This document shows, in pieces, positions 9,801 through 15,756 of a DNA stretch of 25,164 bases (its first letter is position 1; every line of letters begins with the position of its first letter). The DNA comes from Lewinellaceae bacterium. Lineage in GTDB: Bacteria > Bacteroidota > Bacteroidia > Chitinophagales > Saprospiraceae. The stretch covers positions 1 through 25,164 of the forward strand of contig JADJOD010000042.1 in assembly GCA_016713985.1 (NCBI GenBank), in the 5' to 3' direction. A model generated the notes under the pieces. The model had not been told where the DNA came from. It searched no databases and saw only the letters and a list, made by a program, of their open reading frames with translations. A program made the translations under genes and the position numbers.

Positions 9801-9871
9801 TGTATTTTGTACGGGTTCGGCTCGATCAGGTAGAACAGGTAACGTTGAAGTGGGTGATCACCGGCAAATAA
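3848..9871 (+). CDS. Giant secreted SprB-repeat protein with P-domain and T9SS sorting domain
   Basis: A 2007-residue surface or secreted protein. Start ATG 3848 gives a clear signal peptide (MILRYLHLLWVLALLPQSVSA). Domains in order, with approximate residues: fibronectin III (48-130); proprotein-convertase P-like beta domain (154-291, with HPWRSDLRVWLWSPDSTRVQL and NPNGAWWLEICDN); second FN3-like (296-392); MAM-like jelly roll (411-578); calcium-type MopE/Stig motif (583-652, DADGDGYGD, DNDDDCDD, NQTDENCNG); Ig/PKD-like segments (655-910); about 12 SprB repeats plus one degenerate copy (919-1914); C-terminal T9SS type A sorting domain (1922-2007, ISPNPSFGNTVLNV...GLYFVRV). SprB repeats are known from the Flavobacterium gliding adhesin; here I infer an adhesin or matrix protein. 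It is flanked by unrelated genes and fully intact over 6 kb. Confidence 0.95.
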   Translation: MILRYLHLLWVLALLPQSVSAKLPFNDLAANPPGDPVRESNICPRPELLQANLVTDSTAQLTWTDVGAQYEVELHEASQPLTGTPTHFVAGSPPLQLNDLTPGQQYRFQVRVVCPDNSVSEWSAPRSFATEINDMRPCPLGFDLRDTSCAGGSQFFRIHVDHAPGASLGNDVMLQAVRIMIEHPWRSDLRVWLWSPDSTRVQLIGGLNAGDKNIGNPAGSPCAQYVELTEQPGALPLSDAAERDNFTGYYLPYQSLAPFLNGQNPNGAWWLEICDNKTNDKGKLRLFGLVFAPAGCSSLAGVSVSAVTATSADISWTPGNPGDSLLIEYGAAGFYPGTGGTAGTGGTTILLKEPVLQPFALNGLSTLVHYEVYLRRLCAPGQWSANSEALRFFSNCPPTLLENPDTLATCAAGCTDPCPLPGLWQNVPDDDYEWKVWTGHGLTYPVAGPPAAPEGSGNYLYFRNSCSPTGANGKKAILRTLCVQVDAPAASACHFSLDLYMNTKTGAMGSLTLEVSTNGGQNWQTIKTWSGNQGKEWKREYLNLSAYHGQTALFQLTARGVFGAYGDIAVDNLTFYGSQEAGTPDYTFFRDADGDGYGDLTQRVILCNPNVPLGYVDNDDDCDDLNQAVFPGAPEILCNQTDENCNGMADDSAIATPSGVGTIICAGETAVLTATGAPAGQFYWFENAQGGLPLGEGPSLTLNNLGETRSFFLADSISAAGVGCASSRTAVVATVNPTPELLLPASPARCLGQAIDLETIPVVDSENTGAVHSWHNAFPPQPGNQLPNTLVQPAVSTTYYLLSATIAGCADTLPVTLTINPNPSIQILQGDSIVVCRGKSVNLSASASGAAPLAYTWSNGLNFPNIPVPANPAPGATVPYSVTVTDINGCKSSDLIKVHTLNNVTQTAVENVSNPTVCGGTNGSITLHPLDGTPPYTFLWSGASSGSLPGVSGSGTISGLKQGGYRVTVTDASGGCSMVLPQIVLSAPGFSVQVDTIVGIGCPGEQTGSIQLAVSGVAPVILWSNGLSEPAISDLSGGLYSVTITDGNCVQTITNLEVTSPPPAQIIQNGLLNPACFGDSTGAIDLAVFGATPPYNFHWSNNAATEDLQNIPAGNYSATVTDANGCSFISQTIALTQAPQLAVSPGLLQHVQCFGENNGAISPAISGGFAPYQFVWNTGATSAALNNIPAGNYSLTATDASGCSQAFSATITQPAPLTQINLAKTDPTCIGSEDGSIEITLDGGTAPYHLSWSNGQSGAGLTLLQNQTAGVYNVTATDASGCSLLQNDIALTAPQLLSLELEQIVPATCFGASDGQISVSASGAQGQVDVTWNGISGGLTLTNIPAGPYIVQVRDERGCAIRDTFLLGQPKSPLNLSLVSKHNALCAGEPNGSIDVRATGGTTPYTFTWSNGAATEDLPAAAAGIYFLTVTDAAGCTTGLGPVTITEPPALTVVPSVNDIPCFGAPTGSITLAVTGGIQPYHYQWNTNDSTQNLYLLNAGVYAVTVLDATGCAQVLADLNLIDKGANFSVQTIEVKPVSCPGAGDGKIVVQASNGAPPYQFAWSPPVGLHANVPASADQATGLSGGVYFVTVSDAAGCAAVSDSFIVEEAPPLLFLVHSKANVLCKGDSTGAVITSLTGGLPPYTFLWNNGATTQNLSAIPAGNYTLTATDFRGCSVVSTVVMVMQPSAALQIVPDSILQDQCGAGEGAIFQHLLGGTPPYQFLWSSGQNTVSVAGLPAGQYQLTATDHNGCTKVSQLYDIQSLVTPLQINTSVTDVFCAGDSTGTIITSGSGGTPGYSYFWSTGQTGPQLDNLPAGAYVLTMTDAAGCTKVLEKSLTQPPALVINWAADSSALGWTITLNVSGGAEPYQVQWDAGAGNQSGPVAEGLASGVYGVTVTDQNDCTQVRQIGIGTSGAATPSVISELRISPNPSFGNTVLNVALTRPSGLNIRVTTGAGRDVFSKTIPELRTIHAEMLDIEGLPPGLYFVRVRLDQVEQVTLKWVITGK
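6600..9590 (+). repeat. Array of about 12-13 SprB repeats within the giant protein
   Basis: Each unit of about 75-85 residues follows the pattern C-x-G-(x)-GSI, then GGTPPYTFLWSNG, then L-x-x-I-PAGNYSLTVTDASGC, then a short linker ending in P. Units begin near nt 6603, 6855, 7080, 7308, 7539, 7785, 8010, 8235, 8475, 8724, 8955 and 9189; a last degenerate unit lies at about 9400-9590. The nucleotide copies have diverged, so this is an old array and not a recent tandem expansion. Paired cysteines at the two ends of most units suggest one disulfide per repeat. Confidence 0.85.
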
Positions 9872-9886
9872 TCATAGCTTGTTAAA

Positions 9887-9917
9887 TTTGGATATCTGAA
9901 ATTGGACTGTATTTTTG
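9887..9917 (+). promoter_or_regulatory. Bacteroidota consensus promoter for the RDD gene
   Basis: TTTG (9887-9890), 19 bases, then TATTTTTG (9910-9917) is an exact fit to the Bacteroidota TTTG-N19-TAnnTTTG promoter. The predicted start is near 9924, about 36 bases before the ATG at 9960. It lies directly after the stop of the giant adhesin gene, so the RDD gene is independently transcribed. Confidence 0.7.
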
Positions 9918-9959
9918 GGGCTGATATTTTACATCAATTCTAAACAAAAACCACACTCC

Positions 9960-10418
9960 ATGGAAGACAACATTTTAGACCGCCCGTTGGATGACGGGAT
10001 GGATCAAGACCTTACACCCGCCTCCACCGGCAAACGTTTCGCCAATTACCTGATCGACGTCGTCGTTTACTACATCCTCTCCGCAGTATGGGGTGTTGTA
10101 TTGGCCTTTACGAGCCCTGAAACGGTGCTGGAAGAGAATACCTCCAACATGCTTACCCTGTATCTGACGGTATTCCTGATCCTCTTCGGGTACTATACGA
10201 TTATGGAAGCCGCGTTTAACGGCAAAACCATCGGCAAATTGATCACACGGACCCGGGCGGTCCGGGAAGACGGTTCTCCCCTCGGTTGGGACAAAGCCGC
10301 TTTGCGCTCGCTTTGCCGTTTTATACCGTTCGAACCCTTTTCGTTTCTTGCAGGAAGTGTGGGCTGGCACGACAGCATTCCAAAAACGCGGGTAGTCAAC
10401 GATCCTCCGCGTTCCTGA
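9960..10418 (+). CDS. RDD-family membrane protein
   Basis: A 152-residue protein with the RDD-family pattern: GKRFANYLIDVVVYYILSAVWG (family Arg and Asp in helix 1), a second hydrophobic helix (MLTLYLTVFLILFGYYTIMEA), the linker NGKTIGKLITRTRAVREDGS and a third helix (FIPFEPFSFLAGSVGW). RDD proteins are small inner-membrane proteins of mostly unknown function; some are linked to Na+/H+ exchange. I start it at ATG 9960 (MEDNILD) because the promoter lies 43 bases upstream. An intrinsic terminator follows 26 bases after the stop, making this a single-gene unit. Confidence 0.88.
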   Translation: MEDNILDRPLDDGMDQDLTPASTGKRFANYLIDVVVYYILSAVWGVVLAFTSPETVLEENTSNMLTLYLTVFLILFGYYTIMEAAFNGKTIGKLITRTRAVREDGSPLGWDKAALRSLCRFIPFEPFSFLAGSVGWHDSIPKTRVVNDPPRS

Positions 10419-10443
10419 TTTTTTTTCAGACTTGCTATTCAGG

Positions 10444-10496
10444 TCATTCGGATACCTCCTTTCCCCGGAAAGGGTATCCGGATGGCCTTTTTTTTC
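10444..10496 (+). terminator. Rho-independent terminator after the RDD gene
   Basis: A strong hairpin: the left arm CATTCGGATACC-CCTTTCC pairs with GGAAAGGGTATCCGGATG around a short CC loop, with a one- to two-base bulge, and a run of eight T follows immediately. Confidence 0.85.
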
Positions 10497-10505
10497 ACAT
10501 ACCCG

Positions 10506-10514
10506 TATCTTTTG
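10506..10514 (+). promoter_or_regulatory. Possible -7 element for the DUF6427-purQ unit
   Basis: TATCTTTTG follows the terminator and resembles TAnnTTTG with one extra T. No convincing -33 element was found. It would give a leader of about 100 bases before the GTG start at 10621. Confidence 0.25.
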
Positions 10515-10620
10515 TTGAAATTTACAAGTAAAGTTCCTGTTTTACACCCTTTTTCCGACCTTCGCCCAAACAAGAACGAGGCGGTCAACCTGAACGGGGC
10601 AGCCTCTCCAAATCGTCCAC

Positions 10621-11625
10621 GTGTTAGGTCTTTTCCGCAACAACCAGTTTACCACTGCTTTTTTCCTGGCCCTGTATGTAGGGTTGACGCACCTCGCGTC
10701 ACTGTTGGGGTTTGTCGAACCGCAGGAAACAATCGTTGCGAAGAGTGGCGTTTTGTATCAATCCTGGTTCGGCTGGGCATCGGCGCATCCTTTTTTTTCT
10801 GCGGCTGGCGCGGCGATACTGGTTTTTATCCAGTCCTTGTTTGTCAATAACTTAGCCGACGAATTTCGCATCCTGAACGAACGGAGCTGGTTGCCGGGTT
10901 TGTTTTATGCCCTCGTAACCGCCTGCCTGCCCGATTTTTTGTTTTTGTCCCCGCCCTTAGTTGCGGCAACGTTTATTCCGGTTGTATTGAAAAGAATATT
11001 TAAAACCTACAAGCAGCCGAATGCAACGGCACTGATTTTCGACGCTGCGTTCTGGACCCTTGTGGCGAGCCTGTTCTATCCACCGGCTCTGTTTTTGCTG
11101 GTTTCCGCTTATGCAGGTATCATTGTAATGCGCGCGTTTAAGTTGAGGGAACAATTGGTGATGTCGAGCGGGATTTTTGTGCCGTTGTTCCTCGCCTGGC
11201 TCTGGTACTTCTGGACGGATCGCGGCGGGGAATTTTGGTCGGTACAATTTGGCAGCCTGATCCAGAAATATCGGTTCGAATCGGCATTTAATACCCGGAT
11301 ATTGCTGGAAAGTATCATGATGGGGGTATTATTTTTGATCGTTCTGCTGAGTTACGGCACCTATTCCTTCCGGAAACTCAACCAAATCCAGAAATACGTC
11401 AGTGTATTGTACTGGTTTTTGTTTGCGGCCGGCCTGACGGTGCTGGTTCAATCCGACCCGCCGCCGGTGCATTTAGTTTTGCTGATGCCTTCGATGGGCA
11501 TTTTTTTGTCCATGACTTTTTCGGCATTCCGGAACAAACTGATTGCCGAATTGCTCCACTTCGTTTTACTGGGTTATATCCTGTTCATTCAATTTGTTTT
11601 ACCCTATATCACTGTAGCCGGATGA
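10621..11625 (+). CDS. DUF6427-family multipass membrane protein
   Basis: A 334-residue polytopic membrane protein that begins LGLFRNNQFTTAFFLALYVGLTHLASLLG. It has about eight to nine hydrophobic segments and a conserved middle part (NERSWLPGLFYALVTACLPDFLFLSPPLVA). It matches the Bacteroidota DUF6427 family, whose function is unknown. The start is GTG at 10621; no ATG lies in frame upstream and the FRNNQFTT block is the conserved N-terminus. It ends 31 bases before purQ on the same strand, so the two may be co-transcribed, though I see no functional link beyond neighbourhood. Confidence 0.85.
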   Translation: MLGLFRNNQFTTAFFLALYVGLTHLASLLGFVEPQETIVAKSGVLYQSWFGWASAHPFFSAAGAAILVFIQSLFVNNLADEFRILNERSWLPGLFYALVTACLPDFLFLSPPLVAATFIPVVLKRIFKTYKQPNATALIFDAAFWTLVASLFYPPALFLLVSAYAGIIVMRAFKLREQLVMSSGIFVPLFLAWLWYFWTDRGGEFWSVQFGSLIQKYRFESAFNTRILLESIMMGVLFLIVLLSYGTYSFRKLNQIQKYVSVLYWFLFAAGLTVLVQSDPPPVHLVLLMPSMGIFLSMTFSAFRNKLIAELLHFVLLGYILFIQFVLPYITVAG

Positions 11626-11656
11626 GCCCTGCTGCTCGTTTTCAACGAACCGATCC

Positions 11657-12358
11657 ATGAAATTTGGCGTAATTGTATTTCCCGGCTCCAACTGTGACGA
11701 CGATATGGTCCACGTCCTGGGTAACGTGATGGGGCAAGACGTTCAGAAGATTTGGCACAAGGAAAAAGACCTGCACGGCTTCGGTACCGGCGATTGTGTC
11801 GTTTTGCCCGGCGGATTTTCCTACGGCGACTATGTTCGTGCCGGGGCGATTGCCCGGTTTTCACCCATTATGAAGGCGGTAATTGCCTTTGCGGAGGCGG
11901 GTAGTTATGTTTTCGGCGTGTGCAACGGTTTTCAGGTTTTGTGCGAATACCACCTGCTGCCGGGTGTGTTGCTTCGCAATGCCAACCTGCAATTTATTTG
12001 CAAGAACGTCTGGCTGCGCCCCGTGACCAACGACTCTCCCATCACATCGGAATTAGACCTGAATACGCCCTTAAAAATTCCGATTGCGCATGCGGAGGGG
12101 CGTTTTTATGCCGATGAAAAAACGCTCGACGCGCTCGAACGCAGCGATCAGATTTTATTCCGCTACTGTTCGCCGGAAGGCGATATCACGCCGGAGGCCA
12201 ATCCGAACGGCGCAGCGCGCAACATTGCCGGAATATGCAACGAACGCCGCAACGTATTCGGGATGATGCCGCACCCGGAACGCGCCAGCGAGGAAATACT
12301 GGGCAATTCAGACGGACGCGGATTGTTCGAGTCGCTTTTGGCCGGCGTATTGATATAA
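11657..12358 (+). CDS. purQ: Phosphoribosylformylglycinamidine synthase, glutaminase subunit PurQ
   Basis: A 233-residue class I glutamine amidotransferase supplying ammonia to PurL for the fourth step of purine synthesis (FGAR to FGAM, cytosol). Diagnostic motifs are the N-terminal MKFGVIVFPGSNCDDD, the oxyanion region LPGGFSYGDYVRAGAIA, the nucleophile Cys in GVCNGFQVL (about residue 88) and the catalytic His-Glu in MMPHPERA (about residue 210). Length is normal for the small-type PurQ used with PurS/PurL; no purS or purL is visible here. The start is the ATG at 11657. The gene converges on yqgE with only 7 bases between stops. Confidence 0.96.
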   Translation: MKFGVIVFPGSNCDDDMVHVLGNVMGQDVQKIWHKEKDLHGFGTGDCVVLPGGFSYGDYVRAGAIARFSPIMKAVIAFAEAGSYVFGVCNGFQVLCEYHLLPGVLLRNANLQFICKNVWLRPVTNDSPITSELDLNTPLKIPIAHAEGRFYADEKTLDALERSDQILFRYCSPEGDITPEANPNGAARNIAGICNERRNVFGMMPHPERASEEILGNSDGRGLFESLLAGVLI

Positions 12359-12365
12359 GACGTGA

Positions 12366-12926
12366 TCAATTCCAACTGATCAACTCGGGCATATCGGCGA
12401 TGATCTCATAGATATCGCCTTTGTTGTACATAGCCTGGCTCCACAGTCGGGTCGGTTGGGTTTTAAAGGCGTAATTCGCATCCATCGGGGCCGCCACCCA
12501 GGAGCCGTATTCCAATTCTTCGCCCAACTGCCCGCTCGACCAACCCGAGTAGCCCACGAAAAAGCGGATATTCGCGGGTTCCACCAAGCCGCTGGTGATG
12601 AGGAATTTGAGTTTATCAAAATCACCTCCCCACCAAACCCCGTCGGACACCTTGACGCTTTCATCGAGTACTTCTCCGAGGTTATGGACGTAATGCAGGG
12701 TATCCGTTTGCACCGGCCCTCCGTAAAAAACCTCCGCATCAAACTTGGGGAATTCGCCCATCAGGTCGTTTACCCCCATGTCGATACTTTTATTCAGGAT
12801 GAACCCCAGACTGCCTTCTTCGTGGTGTTCGCACAGGAGCACCACTGCGCGGCGGAAGTAAGGATCCTGCATGAACGGTTCGGCCAGGAGGATTTGGCCG
12901 CTTTTGATCAACGATTTTGCTGCCAT
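12366..12926 (-). CDS. yqgE: YqgE/AlgH family protein
   Basis: A 186-residue cytosolic protein matching UPF0301 (YqgE/AlgH). The hallmarks are GQILLAEPFMQDPYFRRAVVLLCEH, GSLGFILNKS, the FYGGPVQTDTLHYVH block and FFVGYSGWSSGQLGEELEYGSW. Its biochemical role is unknown; in Pseudomonas AlgH is linked to alginate regulation. The start is the ATG at 12926, preceded by a plausible promoter. It is transcribed toward purQ. Confidence 0.93.
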   Translation of the reverse strand: MAAKSLIKSGQILLAEPFMQDPYFRRAVVLLCEHHEEGSLGFILNKSIDMGVNDLMGEFPKFDAEVFYGGPVQTDTLHYVHNLGEVLDESVKVSDGVWWGGDFDKLKFLITSGLVEPANIRFFVGYSGWSSGQLGEELEYGSWVAAPMDANYAFKTQPTRLWSQAMYNKGDIYEIIADMPELISWN

Positions 12927-12955
12927 GATTAAAAACGACGATCATTCGTCAGGGA

Positions 12956-12986
12956 CGAAAGTAGGGGCCAGCGCGATTCAACGCAA
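12956..12986 (-). promoter_or_regulatory. Promoter of yqgE
   Basis: The minus strand reads TACTTTCG (12963 to 12956, one mismatch to TAnnTTTG) with TTG 20 bases upstream (12986-12984). The predicted start falls about 23 bases before the ATG, on a small inverted repeat GACGA-TCAT-TCGTC (12937-12950) that could be an operator. Confidence 0.4.
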
Positions 12987-13011
12987 GAGGGGCCGAAATA
13001 ATTTTGGCACG

Positions 13012-13306
13012 GGGGTCTAATTTAACGTAAGGTTCGGATAGGGTCTTTGAACACTTCTTTCAAAAAGGACCTCCATTTGTCACTAAAATCCGAAGCAATA
13101 TGAAAAGCCAACTTGTCAAGTGGCATCATAAACTCTGGCTCATGAAACGTGGTATCATCGAATCGGTCAATGATATTCTCACGACGGTCTTCGATATTGA
13201 CCACACTTGTCATCGCAGTCCCATTAATGCATTATGCCATTTGATCGGCGGTCTCATAGATTATGATTTAAACCCCACAAATGTTAAAAGAAAAAGACCC
13301 CGGTAA
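13012..13306 (+). mobile_element. IS982-family transposase remnant with candidate terminal inverted repeats
   Basis: From about 13033 one frame reads FEHFFQKGPPFVTKIRSNMKSQL, then KLWLMKRGIIESVNDILTTV, FDIDHTCHRSPINALCHLIGGLIDYDL and a short tail to TAA at 13304-13306. RGIIESV followed by HxRSxxN and a hydrophobic GLI-Y stretch is the C-terminal end of IS982 transposases. The N-terminal two thirds with the catalytic acidic residues are absent; an in-frame stop lies at 13027-13029. GGGGTCTAATTTAAC (13012-13026) faces a reverse-complement partner, GTTAAAAGAAAAAGACCCC (13283-13301), apart from four extra bases. This is compatible with an internally deleted, MITE-like relic. Confidence 0.7.
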
Positions 13307-13399
13307 AGAAACACTGGAATATAGCAACGGCCAAAACACGCTTGCCCAGATTATTGACAAAAAACGACCCTTTTTTATCGCATAAAAATACAACCGCTC

Positions 13400-13427
13400 T
13401 TGTCCTCGCAAGGGTGGCATATCTTTA
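13400..13427 (+). promoter_or_regulatory. Possible promoter giving a leaderless glycerate kinase transcript
   Basis: TTG (13400-13402), 17 bases, then TATCTTTA (13420-13427, one mismatch to TAnnTTTG). The ATG at 13435 lies only 7 bases downstream, so transcription would begin at or next to the start codon. Confidence 0.35.
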
Positions 13428-13434
13428 CCTTTTG

Positions 13435-14580
13435 ATGAAAATCCTGATCGCTGCAGATTCTTTCAAAGACGCGCTGCCCGCTTCCAAAGTATGTGGCGGG
13501 ATAGAAGCCGGTATTCGAGCCGCTCGCCCTGATGCGGCAATCCGGTCATGTCCATTAGCCGACGGCGGCGAAGGCACATTTGAGGTGTTGGCTGCACAGT
13601 TGGCTATGCAAACCACCTTTGTTACGGCCCAGGACCCACTTTCCCGCCCCATCGTCGCCAAATATGGGCTTCATGCACCAGGACGAACAGCCTTTATAGA
13701 AATGGCAGAAACGGCCGGGTTGCAATTGCTTTTGCCTGAAGAGCGCAATCCCTTACGGAGCACCTCGTTTGGTGTAGGTCAGCAAATCGCGGATGCACTG
13801 CGCCGGGGGGCACGACACATCGTGCTGGCAATAGGCGGCAGCGCCACCAATGATGCGGGCATTGGCATGGCCGCCGCTTTGGGCTGGCAATTTTTAGACA
13901 AAAATGGATTGACCTTGCCGCCGGTGGGCGGTAGTTTGAGCCAAATAACCACCATAATCCCGCCCGCCAATCGCCCCGACGCTCAAGTGGAAGTCATTTG
14001 CGACGTGACCAATCCGCTGTTTGGCCCAACGGGCGCCGCATATATCTACGCCCGGCAAAAAGGCGCCGATATCGCCGCTATTGAGCAATTAGACAAAGGG
14101 TTGCGGCATTTTGCTCGCGTCGTTACTCAAACAGACAGCGCACCCGACCCGCTTCTTCCGGGAAGCGGTGCAGCAGGCGGCATGGGTTATGGGGCGATGT
14201 TGTTTTTGAATGCCGAACTGCGGCGCGGCATTGACCTGGTGTTGGATCTGCTGGATTTTGAGGAAAAACTTGCCTGGGCCGATGTGGTCGTGACCGGAGA
14301 AGGGAAGATTGACGGCCAAACGGCGCAGGGAAAATTGGTGCAGGGCCTGTGCCGCCGCGCTGCCCGGCACGGGAAACCCGTCGTCGCGCTGTGCGGGCGA
14401 TTGGAGGCGACCGAAAAAGAAATTCAGGAAATTGGTTTGCTGGCGGCATACAGCATCAACGACGCAACGGAAGGAGCAGGCTTGGCAGAGATGTTGAAAA
14501 ACACCAGCCAAAACCTCGAAAAAAAGGCCCGGCACATTTTTTCAAATTTCTCGCATGGGGTCGATTCTCTGCCGTTCTGA
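13435..14580 (+). CDS. Glycerate kinase (GarK/GlxK type)
   Basis: A 381-residue glycerate kinase that phosphorylates D-glycerate, feeding glyoxylate or serine-derived carbon into glycolysis. The family signature is complete: MKILIAADSFKDALPASKVC at the N-terminus, PLADGGEGT, FIEMAETAGLQLL, the glycine-rich LAIGGSATNDAGIGMAAALG, CDVTNPLFGPTGAA, PGSGAAGGMGYG and VVTGEGKIDGQT. Length is normal. I chose ATG 13435; the frame stays open to 13342, but that extension lacks family resemblance and would overlie the promoter. It sits alone between the IS982 relic and the Crp/Fnr gene. Whether its product supplies 3-phosphoglycerate-related osmolyte synthesis by the mannosylglycerate genes 8 kb away is speculation. 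Confidence 0.93.
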   Translation: MKILIAADSFKDALPASKVCGGIEAGIRAARPDAAIRSCPLADGGEGTFEVLAAQLAMQTTFVTAQDPLSRPIVAKYGLHAPGRTAFIEMAETAGLQLLLPEERNPLRSTSFGVGQQIADALRRGARHIVLAIGGSATNDAGIGMAAALGWQFLDKNGLTLPPVGGSLSQITTIIPPANRPDAQVEVICDVTNPLFGPTGAAYIYARQKGADIAAIEQLDKGLRHFARVVTQTDSAPDPLLPGSGAAGGMGYGAMLFLNAELRRGIDLVLDLLDFEEKLAWADVVVTGEGKIDGQTAQGKLVQGLCRRAARHGKPVVALCGRLEATEKEIQEIGLLAAYSINDATEGAGLAEMLKNTSQNLEKKARHIFSNFSHGVDSLPF

Positions 14581-14615
14581 GGCGGAATCCACGTTTTTCT
14601 GACTTTTACATCAAA

Positions 14616-14695
14616 AAATACTGGCTCTGAAACCGGCCAATGAAACGGCAACAGGCATCGCCGAATGGCTGCAAACAGCAGGGACGGATGATTAG
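14616..14695 (+). other. Possible C-terminal coding scrap
   Basis: One plus-strand frame reads ILALKPANETATGIAEWLQTAG, two Asp and a stop at 14693-14695. It looks like the end of a protein but has no start, and I do not recognise the family. Its stop overlaps the stop of the convergent Crp/Fnr gene. It may be another slice of gene debris like those at 15510-16157. Confidence 0.3.
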
Positions 14696-15414
14696 GCGCC
14701 ACCTTGATACAGCAACACTCTGGCGCGTTCCCACAGCAAATCCGTCTCTTCGATGATGATTTTGCGCCCCCTGATGATGACGGCCCGGGCCTCTTTCAGG
14801 GTTTTAAGTTGTCGAATAAGATTCTCGGTAGCCGTGCCGACGTAGCTGGCCAAATCCTCGCGGGTAAAGTTGAGCAACATGACGGATTGCGGGTGGTCGT
14901 TGAATTTTTCATTCAGCACCAGCAAGGCAAGCGCTACCCGCTCACTGACCGGCTTTTGTGCGAACACGCTGATTTTATTGACAAAAACCCGAAATTCGTG
15001 GCCGAGGTAGTACAAAAAGGCGGCATTCAACTCCGGCGATTTTTGCAGAAAATCCTCAAAGTGATAGCGCGGGATGGCTTCGAGCACACAATCATCAATG
15101 GCCTCGATGAACACCGGACTGGGTTCGTCGCACACGATGGAGCGGTGGCCGAACACCTCGTCTTTGCCCAGAAAGTAGATGATTTGCCCCGCGCCCTCAT
15201 TGTTGATGATATACACCTTCACCCGGCCCTTTCGGATGATGTACAGCGAGCGGGGATAACTGCCTTCACTGTATATCAATGTTTTTTTGGGGCAACTCAG
15301 CGGTTGCGAAACGGCTTGCATTTCGGCCCACAACGACGCCGGGATGCTCTCCCAAAAGGGCAGGGGCTTGAAAAAAAACTTGCGGAGTTCCGCTTGTTTT
15401 TGCGCGTCGGTCAT
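14692..15414 (-). CDS. Crp/Fnr-family transcriptional regulator
   Basis: A 240-residue regulator. An N-terminal cyclic-nucleotide-binding-type beta barrel (about residues 25-130) contains EGSYPRSLYIIRKGRVKVY, then a dimerisation helix (FRVFVNKISVFAQKPVSERVALALLVL), and a winged helix near 180-225 with FTREDLASYVGTATENLIRQLKTLKE as recognition region. There is no N-terminal cysteine cluster, so an Fnr-type Fe-S oxygen sensor is unlikely; the ligand is unknown. ATG 15414 (MTDAQKQ) is preferred over an in-frame TTG nine codons earlier. A strong inverted repeat of the kind Crp proteins bind lies 46 bases upstream of the start, and an almost identical one precedes the universal stress protein gene, so I infer autoregulation and control of that gene. 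Confidence 0.92.
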   Translation of the reverse strand: MTDAQKQAELRKFFFKPLPFWESIPASLWAEMQAVSQPLSCPKKTLIYSEGSYPRSLYIIRKGRVKVYIINNEGAGQIIYFLGKDEVFGHRSIVCDEPSPVFIEAIDDCVLEAIPRYHFEDFLQKSPELNAAFLYYLGHEFRVFVNKISVFAQKPVSERVALALLVLNEKFNDHPQSVMLLNFTREDLASYVGTATENLIRQLKTLKEARAVIIRGRKIIIEETDLLWERARVLLYQGGA

Positions 15415-15459
15415 GGCGTGTTTAACTTGAAACGGTAGCAAAAGTAGCCGAAATCGGCA

Positions 15460-15509
15460 AAAACCTGATTTCTGTCAGGGTTTTAGGGATGGTATCCGGT
15501 GTTACTTTG
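15460..15509 (+). promoter_or_regulatory. Crp/Fnr-type operator plus orphan plus-strand promoter
   Basis: AAAACCTGA, six bases TTTCTG, then TCAGG-GTTTT (15460-15484) is a near-perfect inverted repeat. Exactly 17 bases further on is TTACTTTG (15502-15509), one mismatch from TAnnTTTG. This is the same geometry as the site before the universal stress protein gene. Downstream on the plus strand there is no intact gene, only fragments, so the promoter is orphaned. In the other direction the operator lies 46 bases before the Crp/Fnr gene and may serve it too. Confidence 0.65.
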
Positions 15510-15601
15510 CGAAGGACGGCTTCATCCCGATTTGCAGTTCGACTGCTATGGCGGCTGGAGCCGCAACACGGGCCTGACCGAAACCTTCGTAAGCCATTGT
15601 G
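15510..15601. other. Unidentified gene debris
   Basis: Open stretches exist on both strands: plus EGRLHPDLQFDCYGGWSRN, and minus EGFGQARVAAPAAIAVELQ ending IGMKPSFAK and a stop. Both look like coding composition, but I recognise neither. It lies between the orphan promoter and the MscS slice. Confidence 0.3.
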
Positions 15602-15751
15602 TTCAGCGACCGATTGGGCGGTCTCGGCGTGGCGGGCGCTGGCATCGTCTTCGCTTTGCAGGAAGTCATTGCGAGTGCCGCCGGCTGGTTGGCCATCATG
15701 TTCGGCGAGGGCAGGAATTGGAGGTGGAAGGGCAGTTTCATCCATCAATAA
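15602..15751 (+). pseudogene. Slice of an MscS-type mechanosensitive channel
   Basis: The frame reads LGGLGVAGAGIVFALQEVIA and then SAAGWLAIMFGEG. This is the pore helix (TM3) region of an MscS subfamily that typically shows AAAGIAFALQEVIASxAGW. Only about 35 family-like residues remain. Upstream is a stop (at 15593) and downstream the match ends abruptly, followed by TAA 15749-15751. It differs from the intact MscS at 18077 (LLIGIGLGLQNVFKDFVSG), so it is not a copy of that gene. Confidence 0.7.
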
Positions 15752-15756
15752 GATTT

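Noticed and set aside
3848..9871. Numerous long frames on both strands inside the adhesin gene
   Set aside because: They are shadows of a GC-rich repetitive coding sequence; none has a recognisable domain.
13022..13213. Minus-strand 63-residue frame (MTSVVNIEDRRENIID...)
   Set aside because: It is antisense to the IS982 transposase remnant, whose plus-strand frame has clear family motifs.
14704..15438. A 244-residue plus-strand frame opposite the Crp/Fnr gene
   Set aside because: The minus strand encodes an unmistakable cyclic-nucleotide-binding and winged-helix protein; the plus frame is a composition shadow.
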